Positions 21,306 through 31,082 of a stretch of DNA of 64,000 bases are shown here, piece by piece (position 1 is the stretch's first letter; each line of letters opens with the position of its first letter). The stretch is from contig JACMZG010001913.1 of the NCBI GenBank assembly GCA_018340805.1, positions 9,727,531 to 9,791,530 on the forward strand. The letters are read 5' to 3'. The DNA is from Microvelia longipes. Taxonomy: Eukaryota; Arthropoda; Insecta; Hemiptera; Veliidae. Below the pieces are notes generated by a model, which was not told the DNA's origin, did no database searches, and saw nothing but the letters and a program-made list of their open reading frames with translations. Position numbers and translations under genes: made by a program.

Positions 21306-22553
21306 ATGATTGAGATGTTAAATTTAAGTGAACACCACGAATATGATGAATCTATAGAGAGTCTAGAGTATCATACTCACTATCCGTACGCAAATTCAAA
21401 GCTAGACGCCGGAGAAGAGATACGGATACCGGTACAACTCCAAGACATTTATACGCTTCCGAGTGAAAGTTTTATATATTTGGAACTATCATTTTTAAAA
21501 GAAGGAGGAAATACGGCACCGGCGAAGCACAGACTCATCAACAACGCATTCCCGTTTTTATTCGACGAGATCCGGTATGAAATTTGTGGAGTTGAGATTG
21601 ATAAAGTCAGAAACCCCGGAATGACTTCAACTCTAAAAGGGATTGCATCTCACGCGCCTATATCGTATTCCTTAACAAATATGGGATGGACAATACCCTT
21701 CAATGAAGTACAAGAAGAATCATCCACCCGGTACAACGTTTGTCTACCTTTATCCTCGTTACTCGGATTCGCGGAAGATTACCGAAAAGTGTTGATAAAC
21801 GTAAAGCAAGAGCTAATTTTGGTAAGAGCGAGAAACGATTCAAATTGTTACGCGCAGCACGTCCCATACGTCGATACGGATGCACGGGCAGAAGTTCGCG
21901 AGAAAGTTAAAATTGAACTACTATCGCTTTGTTGGAAAATACCTTACGTTTCGGTTAACGAAGTTCAGAAACTAAATTTAATTAATTATTTAAAAACAGA
22001 AAAAATAATTTCTCTCCATTTCCGAGCGTGGGATATGCACGAGTATCCGCTATTACCTACGTCAAACCGACAAGTATGGTCGATTAAAACTTCGACTCAA
22101 CTCGAGAAACCGCGATTTTTAATTTTAGCCTTTCAAAAGGGTAGAAATAACGTCGTCGATAAGGCATCCAGTTGTTTCGATCACTGCGATTTGACAAATG
22201 TCAAGCTTTATCTCAATTCACGAGTGTTTCCCTACGATGATTTAAATTTAAAATTCTCCCAAAATAAAATTGCTTTATTGTACCACATGTACGCGGCGTT
22301 TCAAACGTCGTACTACAACACTTATCAGAGTCTACCGTACGTATCCTTTACAGATTTTAAGAATAAATGTCCTGTTGTAATCATTGATTGTTCGAAACAA
22401 TCAGAGTCTATCAAAAAGGGTCCGGTAGATGTCAGATTAGAATTTGAATCTGAAAAAGATTTCCCGGCAAATACTACCGCGTACTGTCTATTGTTACACG
22501 ATAGATTTGTTCAGTACAACCCTCTGACTAGCATTGTGCATAAAATGACATGA
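21306..22553 (+). CDS. Polinton-type major capsid protein-like (F54H12.2-like)
   Basis: 415 codons from ATG 21306 (context AAAAATG) to TGA at 22551-22553, uninterrupted. I recognise the architecture of the arthropod and nematode proteins annotated as F54H12.2-like, which are the double-jelly-roll major capsid proteins of Polintons/Mavericks. The length agrees (about 400-460). Recognisable blocks are FIYLELSF (residues about 57-64), the second-half start KPRFLILAFQ, FDHCDLTNVKLYLN, ALLYHMYAAFQTSYY, VVIIDCSKQSES and the C-terminal FPANTTAYCLLLHDR. It would assemble a virus-like capsid shell. The open -1 frame upstream suggests it may be made as a fusion to the zinc finger or start independently at this ATG. 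No inactivating mutation is seen. Confidence 0.75.
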   Translation: MIEMLNLSEHHEYDESIESLEYHTHYPYANSKLDAGEEIRIPVQLQDIYTLPSESFIYLELSFLKEGGNTAPAKHRLINNAFPFLFDEIRYEICGVEIDKVRNPGMTSTLKGIASHAPISYSLTNMGWTIPFNEVQEESSTRYNVCLPLSSLLGFAEDYRKVLINVKQELILVRARNDSNCYAQHVPYVDTDARAEVREKVKIELLSLCWKIPYVSVNEVQKLNLINYLKTEKIISLHFRAWDMHEYPLLPTSNRQVWSIKTSTQLEKPRFLILAFQKGRNNVVDKASSCFDHCDLTNVKLYLNSRVFPYDDLNLKFSQNKIALLYHMYAAFQTSYYNTYQSLPYVSFTDFKNKCPVVIIDCSKQSESIKKGPVDVRLEFESEKDFPANTTAYCLLLHDRFVQYNPLTSIVHKMT

Positions 22554-22631
22554 ATAGACATGTCTGGTCGAGGGGTGGAGGGTATGTATAAATAAAGAAA
22601 GCCAAGCAATAATAAATCAGTATTGCGCAAG
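22554..22631 (+). promoter_or_regulatory. Short spacer with TATA-like and AATAAA motifs between two element genes
   Basis: Contains TATGTATAAATAAAG at about 22583-22597, which could serve as a TATA box for the next gene or a polyadenylation signal (AATAAA) for the capsid gene, and then AATAATAAATCAG just before the ATG at 22632. Its compactness is virus-like. Confidence 0.35.
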
Positions 22632-23075
22632 ATGTCGACCATTTACCATCTAAGTGACGGTAAAAAGGTATTAGTTTGTTTAGTTAAAGGTATAGCTTTT
22701 TTGAGATTAGAACATGGTAAAAGAAGTGTAAACATTCACATGTCCGATTTTGAGATGTTGAGATCCGCGAAAAATGAAATTGATAATTATTTTGTAAAAC
22801 GTAGTAAAGAAGATGTACAACTTGATCAAAAATTTGGTTTAATAAAAGTAAGATTGGTTAATCCTAAATTTCACGGACGTCAAGTAATTATTCGTCCAAT
22901 TTGTTCGTATGAAGAAGATAAAATATTTGTTGGTGTTGTTTTAAAAAAACCAGAGTGGGATTTATTTTCGAGTTTATTCTTAGAGTTTAATCATATGTTA
23001 AATAGCCTTACACTCATGTCTCAGCAGCTGCCGCAAATACGAGATGGAACTCTAGTATGGCGAAGCGTGCCATAA
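22632..23075 (+). CDS. Virus-like element small protein, possibly PC4-like ssDNA-binding; tail lies in the TIR
   Basis: 147 codons from ATG 22632 to TAA 23073-23075; the open frame extends 9 bases upstream without an ATG. Residues 1-55 have a strand-rich pattern, YHLSDGKKVLVCLVKG and then IHMSDFEMLRSAKNEI. This order (short Gly-containing hairpin, V-x-V strand, Lys-Gly turn, strand, then a helix) resembles the PC4/Sub1 single-strand DNA-binding fold, though I cannot confirm it. Residues from about 108 on (FSSLFLEFNHML, LPQIRDGTLVWRSVP) are encoded inside the right TIR. The mirror copy of that tail therefore also sits at 19595-19716 on the minus strand in the left TIR, without the PC4-like part. 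Confidence 0.6.
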   Translation: MSTIYHLSDGKKVLVCLVKGIAFLRLEHGKRSVNIHMSDFEMLRSAKNEIDNYFVKRSKEDVQLDQKFGLIKVRLVNPKFHGRQVIIRPICSYEEDKIFVGVVLKKPEWDLFSSLFLEFNHMLNSLTLMSQQLPQIRDGTLVWRSVP

Positions 23076-23784
23076 TTGGGTCCCTGGCGTGGCATAGCGT
23101 CCCGTAAACCCATAGAGGGTCCCTGGCGTGGCATAGCGACCCGTAAACCCTCAAAGCGGTCCCTGGCGTGGCATAGCAACCCGTAAACCGCATTATTCCA
23201 TCTTTTAAGGTCACTGGCGTGGCATAGCGTCCCGTAAACCTATATGGCGCTAAAGAGATGTAAGTGTTTGTGTAATTTGTAAATACGTTAGAAAAAATAT
23301 AAAAATACAAAAAAAATTAAAAATATAAAAAAATACAAAAAATAAAATAAAAAAATAAAAAAAAAAAAAAAAATATATAGAGGCGATATTTTTTTTAAAG
23401 AGGATGGTCGCCATAGTACAGTGCGAGGACGGGGCACTGTACACCTTCCCGATGTGTCTCCACCTTGACGTGGTGGGAAGGCTTTTTACTAAGAGAGACA
23501 CTTGATAATCTAGGGTGGCAAAGTCCTACTACATCACACCTAAAATCATCCTGCTTCTACCTATGCAAGCATATTTAATGTTACTGTTATTATTCTATGC
23601 AAAGCAAAAGAGGGGGGGGTATAAAACTATAAAGAGATGGTTGAGGAGGATGAGGTGGTGGTGGTGGAGGAGGTGGTGGTGGTGGCGGTGGAGGAGGTGG
23701 TGGTGGTGGTGGTGGCGGTGGAGGAGGAGGTGGCGGTGGTGGCGGAGGTGGTGGCGGTTCTCGGACGCTCTTTTTCCCCCTACT
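22955..23784 (-). repeat. Right terminal inverted repeat of the virus-like element
   Basis: Mirror of 18882-19716: inner coding tail, four 31-bp motifs (about 23068-23242), an A-rich tract, the TACAGTGC/GCACTGTA hairpin (about 23416-23440), a (GGN)n tract (about 23645-23757) and the outer end CTCTTTTTCCCCCTACT. Apart from simple-tract lengths only scattered substitutions separate the arms, for example GCAACCCG in one motif copy where the left arm has GCGACCCG. Confidence 0.88.
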
Positions 23785-24183
23785 GATGACTACAACCAAA
23801 GTTATGGCTCTTTCAAAAACACCAAAAATGGTTAATTTATGTAAAGTAAGCGAATTTCTTTAACAAAATATTGGCTTTTTGTTCATTTTTTGGCCATTTA
23901 ACAAATGTCAAAACTTTAGTTGAAGCTATCGCGATTTTTACTTGCTTTAAAAAATGTTTTCTGTGTGTTTTGCACTTGACCTACAGGGAACCACTTATTG
24001 CAAGAAAACTGGAATTTGTGGGATTTTCTAATATTTTGAGCAAGCACATTTATATGAAGGGCTCCACTCTGGATAGTCAGACTATGTTTTTCCTTTATAA
24101 TTTAGGTATATTTTCAGAATAATTTGGTTTGAAGTAGTACAAAATGAGTCTCATTTTTAGGGCTGGCTCTTGAACTAATAGCT
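23785..24183. mobile_element. Right half of the older fold-back element
   Basis: Starts with the right copy of the GATGAC duplication (23785-23790). From about 23985 it is the diverged inverse of 18607-18800. The segment 23791-23980 has no left-arm partner and would have been the loop. Confidence 0.6.
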
Positions 24184-24730
24184 TGGGACTGATTAAAATA
24201 AGATTTTAATATTTTATTTTTCCCCCTCCATTCAATGTCATTAGTTATAAATAAATCTTATCAATTTATTAAAGGATTTTCTAGGCTTCTTGGCATTTTT
24301 TTGACTTTGTTTTACTGACAGACAACCCAAAATTTACCTGTACCTCGTTTTGCTAGTTTTTTGTTCAACTTTGAAAAATAAGGGTTAGTGGATTCAACTC
24401 ATATGATCATTTGACCTTTGCAAAAAAATGCTTATAAGTTTATAATTATTAAATATAAAAAGTATAAAATTATTATTACACATTTATGACAAAATACGTC
24501 TTTTCTTATCTCGTATAATGTGAGAGAGAAACGTTATAATAAGAGATAACGGGATATCTGTCCCGTTGTTCAAAAAACAAAAGTCCGTGTTTCAACACCT
24601 ACTGATCTCTAAAATCTGTAAAAAGTCGTTTATCAAAAATCAAGTCCAACGAATAACCCGATTATACTCTAGAAACCCCTTTTCATTGGCTTAAAACTAA
24701 GCTATCCAATAACATTTTCTTACTTTACGT
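24184..24730. other. AT-rich sequence, nothing recognised
   Basis: No exon, repeat array or known element identified. It borders the copia relic on the right. Confidence 0.45.
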
Positions 24731-25077
24731 AAATCTTATGGGTCTTATTCGAAGTCACATCTCTCGGGGAATTAAATGTCTATTAACTATAGTAGATGAC
24801 CATTCAAGAAAAATATTTATAATTTTTTTTTAAACCAAAACAGAAACAATTGAGAAATCAACAAATTTTATAAACCAGTTTAAAAACATATAGGATAATC
24901 AGTAAAAAGTATACGCTCAGACAACGGAGGAGAATTTGTGAATAAAGAAATGACTGATTTTAAGCGATTTTTTTAAAAAAAATTAGCTTATGTGTTAAGG
25001 GTAATGGAGGGGGGAGAAGTGTTTTTTGGAATGGGGGAGACTCATTGATCAAGAATACATATAATATTGTTGAGGTT

Positions 25078-25141
<64 letters not shown>

Positions 25142-25156
25142 TATATGTATATATGT

Positions 25157-25240
<84 letters not shown>

Positions 25241-25247
25241 CATATAC

Positions 25248-25318
<71 letters not shown>
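25078..25318. repeat. (AT)n microsatellite, about 240 bp
   Basis: Almost pure TA dinucleotides interrupted by GTATAT/CATATA variants, ending in a short (GT)n run. Interrupts the copia relic. Confidence 0.97.
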
Positions 25319-25320
<2 letters not shown>

Positions 25321-25432
25321 ACGAGATTTTTGTGTTCTAGTTTGTATGAAACATGATAACTTTCGAATGTCCCTAACCCTATTGTTTATGAAGTATGTGT
25401 AACTTCATTGACCCCACAAATATTTGAAAAAA

Positions 25433-25706
25433 TCTCAAATCTTCATAAATATTTAAAGAAATTTGAGTTGAAATATTTCACGCATATACTATGTATGGAT
25501 GGTATACTATGTATGCATATACTATGTATGGTGCACAAACTAATGAACTTCTATATCATTATCATTTTTAGTCCTGTTTTATTGATTGACATATATATGT
25601 TGAACAAAATAATATGTCATTAATTGACATAATGTAAACAAATCAAGTTTTTTTCACTAATACATTCGAATATATAAGCCTTTCCCCATAAGGTAATGGT
25701 GTCGCT
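25433..25706. repeat. Segment duplicated at 29105-29338
   Basis: Shared blocks include TATTTAAAGAAATTTG, CTATATCATTATCATTTTTA, GATTGACATATATATGTTGA and the copia piece AAGCCTTTCCCCA. Because the second copy carries the same unrelated-sequence/copia junction, both come from one composite. Confidence 0.8.
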
Positions 25707-25880
25707 GAAAGAGCTAACCGAGCAATAAAGTGCTACAGCTATGCTAATACAAAGTTAATTACCAATATAGACTTTTGGGCAGAAGCAATAGGTACAGCAG
25801 CATACCTCAAAAATAAAACTCTTAAAAAACACGGAAACAAAACCCCTGATGAACTATCATAAACCGTCAGTTAATCATTT

Positions 25881-26910
25881 AAAATAATTTGGATGAAAAG
25901 AATATTATTGGATTCTTCAAGACAAGCGTAAAGAGTTTCAGCCAAAGATGAACAAAGGTATAATTGTAGGATGTTCTATTGATTGAAGACCATATAGAAT
26001 ATTTGATCCAAGAACAAGACGTGTAATTGAATCAAGAGACGTTCAATTTATATTACTATAAATATTACTATTTGAAACAAGATGTAACTTAAGCTGAAAT
26101 ATTTACAAAATTATTTTAACACAATAATGATAAGAATGGACCAAATAAACAAAATACAGTAACTGGTACAGCAATGAATGGGAAGTATTTTCGATTCTTT
26201 TGGGCCTGTAAGTTGAATAAAAATAGTCCCAAGTCGGACTATTGATTTGCTGAATCTAATAAGCCGGTCCGGAATCAATAACTCTACTCAAAGCTAGGGT
26301 TGCTAGGATCGTAGCTTGGTACCGGCGATCATTTTTATCGCATTTTTACCGTATTTATATTATAGCTATTTATGTTATGTTATATATATATATATATTAT
26401 GTTATAGCAATATGTTATTTATGCTATAACATAAATACGGTAAAAATGCGATAAAAATGATCGCCGGTACCAAGCTACGATCCTAGCAACCCTAGCTTTG
26501 AGTAGAGTTATTGATTCCGGACCGGCTTATTAGATTCAGCAAATCAATAGTCCGACTTGGGACTATTTTTATTCAACTTACAGGCCCAAAAGAATCGAAA
26601 ATACTTCCCATTCATTGCTGTACCAGTTACTATATTTTGTTTATTTGGTCCATTCTTATCATTATTGTGTTAAAATAATTTTGTAAATATTTCAGCATAA
26701 GTTACATCTTGTTTCAAATAGTAATATTTATAGTAATATAAATTGAACGTCTCTTGATTCAATTACACGTCTTGTTCTTGGATCAAATATGCTATATGGT
26801 ATTCGATCAATAGAACATCCTACAATTATACCTTTGTTCATCTTTGGCTGAAACTCTTTACGCTTGTCTATAAGAATCCAATAATATTCTTTTCATCCAA
26901 ATTATTTTAT
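25881..26910. repeat. 1-kb palindrome with about 500-bp arms, containing the end of the copia relic
   Basis: The arm 25881-26385 is followed by its near-exact inverse ending at 26910. Mirror landmarks are GGTACCGGCGATCATTTTTA against TAAAAATGATCGCCGGTACC, and GGATGAAAAGAATATTATTG against its inverse at the right end. The centre is an AT-rich loop near 26360-26440. The arms contain copia coding sequence followed by non-coding sequence, so this is an inverted duplication rather than a normal MITE. Confidence 0.9.
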
Positions 26911-27392
26911 CTGGCACAGGGGTCCGAAAGCCAGGCGAATTATTTTTTAAATGCGCGCTTTCTTACTTATTAATCAAATTTTTGCTTATTTTTCGCTATA
27001 TAACCTTAGTAGTAGCGTCATAACTTGTTATTTTTTTCAAATTTTTCCAAAATATGCTCATATTTATACCATATATAATACACTACGCAGCACAGCATTA
27101 TTTGCACTCAATTGAAACATGCTATTAATAGCATCACAGCTTGTAATTTAATTGTTCTGAATTTTCAAAAATTGGCATAAATGAGTTTCAAATGAGTGCA
27201 AATAATGCTGTGCTGCGTAGTGTATAATCTATGGTATAAATATGAGCATATTTTGGAAAAATTTGAAAAAAATAACAAGTTATGACGCTACTACTAAGGT
27301 TATATAGCGAAAAATAAGCAAAAATTTGATTAATAAGTAAGAAAGCGCGCATTTAAAAAATAATTCGCCTGGCTTTCGGACCCCTGTGCCAG
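26911..27392. mobile_element. MITE family D, complete fold-back copy
   Basis: 482 bp with arms of about 200 bp, ends CTGGCACAGGGGTCCGAAAG and the inverse. The arms look almost identical. It starts at the base following the large palindrome's right end. A diverged full copy is at 31083-31490, with fragments at 4495, 7130 and 15395. Confidence 0.88.
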
Positions 27393-27440
27393 AAATATTT
27401 GCCCTAGATCCCTTTGTTTTAAAAAATCTGCCTACATCCC

Positions 27441-27640
27441 TAAAAAAAAAAAAAAAAAAAAAACAGAAATACTTTTATTGTTAAGCAAGAAATCAGTCGT
27501 TCAATTAAATTGGCGCAGCTTGCAAAACTCCGCGCCAGAGCTTCTAAAATTACCTCCGCCGTAAACTTAGACATAGAATTGCTAGTGGATAAAGCTTAAG
27601 TTACGCATATTGCTCAAGTAAAACCGATTTTCAATCCTCT
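27441..27640 (+). other. A-rich run followed by a short relic of possible coding sequence
   Basis: A stretch of about 23 A at 27441-27463. After it, 27478-27600 is open on the + strand and encodes a Lys/Arg/Ala-rich helical peptide (KLAQLAKLRARASKITSA). It could be a fragment of a mobile-element protein. I do not recognise it. Confidence 0.25.
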
Positions 27641-28015
27641 TTCCATATTTCTTACCAAATACTGAACGTAATTAACACTAAACGTAGTTTCAAATTGTAT
27701 GTATGTGAGAATACCCAAAGCCTGGTGGCTCCTCATTCAGTTTTTGAAGGTTTATATTTATCACATCGCGTTCATTTCCTAAAATTATCATAAAAAAGTT
27801 AAAAATAAAACTTAGATTATGTCTGTTATCACTCATTATCCTAGACCATGGATGACCTAAATTTGTCAACATGATATGTGTATTGTCTGTCCTCGCTTAA
27901 ATCCTGGATGCTGTGATAACAGCTTTGCGGTGATAAGGGATTCCTAAGAGGGGAGACTTCCTCAGCTAAATTTGATGCGTTGGTCGAAACTCGGTAGGTT
28001 CAGTTGGTCGTGAAG

Positions 28016-28098
28016 ATGTGGTCGGTACAAGTCGTGGCCGTTTTGGCCATCTTGGCATGCAATTTGTCTTCAACCAACACTTACTCAAGACATAAGAG
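28016..28098 (+). CDS. Exon 1 of the large modular gene: start codon and signal peptide
   Basis: ATG at 28016 is the first after an in-frame TAG (27995-27997). 83 coding bases end at donor AAGAG|GTACTA in phase 2. The peptide has a typical secretory signal: short start MWSVQV, hydrophobic core VAVLAILACNL, then the polar SSTNTYS. It ends at the splice in RHK plus the first two bases of a further Arg codon, which the exon at 35733 completes. RHKR matches the furin-type R-x-K/R-R rule, so a short propeptide may be removed; this is inference. An Inr-like TCAGTT lies at 28000-28005, only about 14 bp before the ATG, with no TATA box. The protein is predicted to be secreted. Confidence 0.68.
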
Positions 28099-29104
28099 GT
28101 ACTAGTTCGCTTAGAACAAATTTTATTTTTAAATTTGAATTTACCATTACTTGAGGAAAAACACTTCCAAATGTACTTTAACGCTAGAAGATAGTCCCAT
28201 ATGTTTCAGATTACTGACATAACCTTTTAAAAAAGATTACTGCTAATTCAATTAACATTAAAAACAGTATTTCATCTTGAATTTATTTTATTTATTTAAA
28301 ATGAACGAAAACAGTTTTTAAGAGGTCTAGAAGAATCAAACTAACGTCATAGCTGAATATTTGAGCATTGCAGGTCTATTTTCATGAATTTTAAAATTTT
28401 TCGTTAATTTTAAATTAATAAAATAAATTTAAGATGAAATACTGTTATCAATGTTAATTGAGTTAACAGTAATCTTTTTTGAGCTCGGGCAAATGATTAG
28501 TTCAAAAATAAATCAGAATAGTTGTGCCTAGCTGCAGAACATCAGCCGCGTGTAATCACAGTGCTTTCACAGCTCCTAGACTGTGTAATAAATAACTTGC
28601 CCAAAAATATTCTTTCTACTGTCCCTTACAAGCTCTTTAAAAGTAAGAGTAGATATAAGCATTAGATATAAGGAGTAGACTCGTGTCGCGCACAAGCCTT
28701 GAGCTTATGCGACACAAATGGTCAATATATATTATTTTATTTATATATAATCTGTATTTTAATCATAAAAAAAAAATATTTTTTTATTTTATTTATAACA
28801 GCTAATTGTACTTTTAACACACCCTATGACGTATTTATAACAACGTAATCACCAAAAGACACGATTAAAGTTTTCAAAAAAGTATGTTTAAAAAAAGTAA
28901 AGAATTAAATCACCAAGATGTCTAAAAAATTGGTTAAATTTTTCGCCGCACAATCGTGTAACAAGGCTTCCCAACCTATTAGCTTAATATTTAATAACAG
29001 TATATAATTCTGCCGTTAAAACTAGTTAGTTTACAAGAAAAAATCACATTCATAATTTTATAAATTTTATTTATTTTTTATTTTAAATTTTATTTTTTTA
29101 CCTG
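28099..29104. other. Start of large intron 1, AT-rich, with one fold-back
   Basis: A fold-back at about 28205-28485 has inverted arms (AAAAAGATTACTGCTAATTC against the inverse of GAGTTAACAGTAATCTTTTT, and the GTATTTCATCTTGAATTTAT block). Otherwise nothing recognised. Confidence 0.5.
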
Positions 29105-29338
29105 ATAAATATTTAAAGAAATTTGCGTTGAAATTTTTCACGCATAACTACTTTGTATGGAGCACAAACTAATGAAGTTCTATATCATTATCATTTTTAG
29201 TTCTGGTTTTATTGATTGACATATATATGTTGAACAAAATAATATGTCATTAATTGACATAATGTAAAAAAATCAAGTTTTTTCATTAATACATTCGAAT
29301 ATATAAGCCTTTCCCCACAAGGTAATGGTGTCACTAGT
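29105..29338. repeat. Second copy of the 25433-25706 composite segment
   Basis: Diverged by scattered substitutions and a few small indels. It ends within the copia-derived AAGCCTTTCCCCACAAGG block and is followed by unrelated sequence. Confidence 0.75.
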
Positions 29339-29883
29339 TAGTTTACAAGAAAAAATCACATTCATAATTTTATATATCTGAGAACTGTTTAATTTAAAGA
29401 ACTGTGCTACTCACAGAAAACTTCTAGAAATGCCGTCTTGTCCACAACAATATATATATATATATATATTTAAATACCAAAACCGAATTACGGCTTGCGC
29501 CATCAACTGTGCCTGACCTAGAAACAAATTAAAAGAAGAATGTTAAAATCATAAAAAAATATTTAGGAAGGCAGGAGCGTTCCGCCCCGCCAAGTCAAGA
29601 AGAAAAGTAAAAATACTCCGCTTAGTCAGTAAAAAAAGTCAAAAATCTACTCAAGCTGCCAGTGTATATTATATTGTTCGCAACAAAGTAGGGTTTTTGA
29701 GGGTCTGTAGCGTGAAAACGGCCCTAACTACATAAATAATATTATATCTTTTAAGGGCGTGCCTTGTAGATCAAAAATAATAAAAAAATCATATAAATCG
29801 CTCAAGCAGAAGTGGAGAAAAAGAGGTTGAAAATGGCATTTTTGACGACTTCTTATTCTTCCTGCACTTTTTGTTTACGCACC

Positions 29884-30145
29884 TACTGTCTCAACTACAG
29901 AACGGATTTTGATGAGTGACGACTTTTTAGATTCGTCTTATGCTCGTGTGTATTCCTACCTTATAAAATCTCAAATTCGACATTCTTACGCTAAACGCAG
30001 AGCGAAAAACTAACCTGCAACCTAAACTACTGAACACATTTTGATATGTGGTGACTTTTGAATTAGTCTTATGCCTGTGTGTATTCCTACCTGATAAAAT
30101 CTCAAATTCGACATTCCCGTGCTAAACACGGAGCTAGAAACTAAG
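29884..30145. repeat. Two tandem copies of an about 131-bp repeat
   Basis: Both contain GTGTGTATTCCTACC and TAAAATCTCAAATTCGACAT, followed by a GCTAAACRCRGAGC block. Part of an unidentified element that begins around 29560. Non-coding. Confidence 0.65.
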
Positions 30146-30429
30146 CTAGCAAACGCAACATTTATATAAATTGACCCATCTTCACTCTTTACTAATGAAT
30201 GGATTTTGGTTTTTGAGGACTTTTGGATTTTTTCTGATACCTTTTAACATTCCTGTATCAATAAATACCAAATTTATAAATCCTATGTTGTACGCGCCGC
30301 AGAAAACAAAGCTTGAGAGTGATATATACAATACCTTGACACTCTATACAGCTTTATCTACTACACGCATTATTTTTACTTCTGTTTTTACATAAAACAT
30401 GAGCCGCACAAAAAGACATGAAATCTGTG

Positions 30430-31053
30430 GCAAAATACTCCTCGCCAAGTCTTTGGTCCAAAAAAGTAGGGAAATCAACTTTTCTGCCCCGCCAAGTCAT
30501 GTCTGTATTGGGTGGAGACGGTCATAGGCGTTTCAATGTGAAGTTGCTTGGTTGGCAATAGTTAAGGACCCTATTTACATTAAGAGGCAATCATCAGCTT
30601 CTTCTCCTAAGCGGCAAGCCAGAAAATTGAATCACCTTTAAAGGTAGAGTTTGCAAGGGTATAGTGCCTGATTATATCGTATACTCTTAACGTTTCATTT
30701 ATTTATTCATTTCTTTTGTATACTCCTGGATTTATGCAAGTAAGTAAAACTACTACAAATAAACAACAGCTAAAATCTGTTATGATTAATCTCCACGAAC
30801 ACCTGAATTGTTTGGTATGTCAAAATATAGCAAAAGAAAATATAAAACTCGTTCACACAGCTGGTTTGCCGCCAAGAAGAAGAAGCAGATGATTGCCTCT
30901 TAATCTAAATAGTGCCCTTAACTATTGCCAACCTAGCAACTTCACTTTGAAACGCCTATGGCCGTCTCAACCCAATACGGACATGACTTGGCGGGACAGA
31001 AAAGTTGATTTCCCTACTTTTTTGGACCAAAGACTTGGCGGGGAGTATTTTAC
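30430..31053. mobile_element. Fold-back element, about 620 bp
   Basis: The left arm is CAAAATACTCCTCGCCAAGT through CATGTCTGTATTGGGTGGAG and AGGCAATCATC, and the right arm is its inverse (about 190 bp each). The interior is non-coding. The end sequence also occurs singly at about 29579-29625. Confidence 0.8.
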
Positions 31054-31082
31054 TACATAAGTGGTTTTCGATAAGATAAAAT

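Larger units (their letters stand above)
18882..23784 (+). mobile_element. Compact Polinton/Maverick-like element, 4,903 bp, capsid-carrying
   Basis: The element is bounded by near-identical inverted repeats of about 830 bp. Its outer ends are 5'-AGTAGGGGGAAAAAGAG and the inverse. It is flanked by a perfect 6-bp duplication GATGAC (18876-18881 and 23785-23790). A 6-bp duplication and AG-starting TIRs are the known signature of Polinton/Maverick integration. Between the TIRs lie four genes: leftward 19726-20250, and rightward 20944-21276, 21306-22553 and 22632-23075. The largest resembles the Polinton major capsid protein. The protein-primed polymerase, retroviral-type integrase, packaging ATPase, cysteine protease and penton genes of full Polintons (15-20 kb) are all absent. 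I infer a non-autonomous but recently mobile derivative. TIR identity and the intact capsid frame suggest youth. Confidence 0.82.
24733..26062 (+). pseudogene. Ty1/copia retrotransposon relic: integrase core and downstream segment
   Basis: 24733-24985 encodes integrase-core blocks (LMG.IRSHISRGIK, LLTIVDDHSRK, IRSDNGGEF), carrying the two catalytic Asp of the DDE triad. 25676-26062 resumes with GNGVAERANRAIK, which bears the third acidic residue, then FWAEAIGTAAYLKNK, KTPDEL, and an IIVGCS...FDPRTRRVIESRDVQF block typical of the region between integrase and RT. The two parts are separated by a 240-bp AT microsatellite and about 350 bp of unrelated sequence. Frames are broken by stops. Protease, RT, RNase H and LTRs are not present. 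Dead relic. Confidence 0.8.

Noticed and set aside
18882..23784. Hidden integrase, protein-primed polymerase, protease or ATPase genes in the element
   Set aside because: Looked for long frames and catalytic motifs on both strands; only the four listed genes are present, and the internal space is fully used.
23779..23790. CTGATGA at the right end of the virus-like element as a ribozyme core
   Set aside because: Created by the junction of TIR and target duplication; no accompanying stems.
23590..23799. Polyproline ORF in the right TIR, and the His/Pro ORF 18799-19077 in the left
   Set aside because: Translations of the (CCN)n/(GGN)n tract. The two TIR copies differ in length and frame.
25042..25356. 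Tyr/Ile repeat ORFs in several frames
   Set aside because: Translations of the AT microsatellite.
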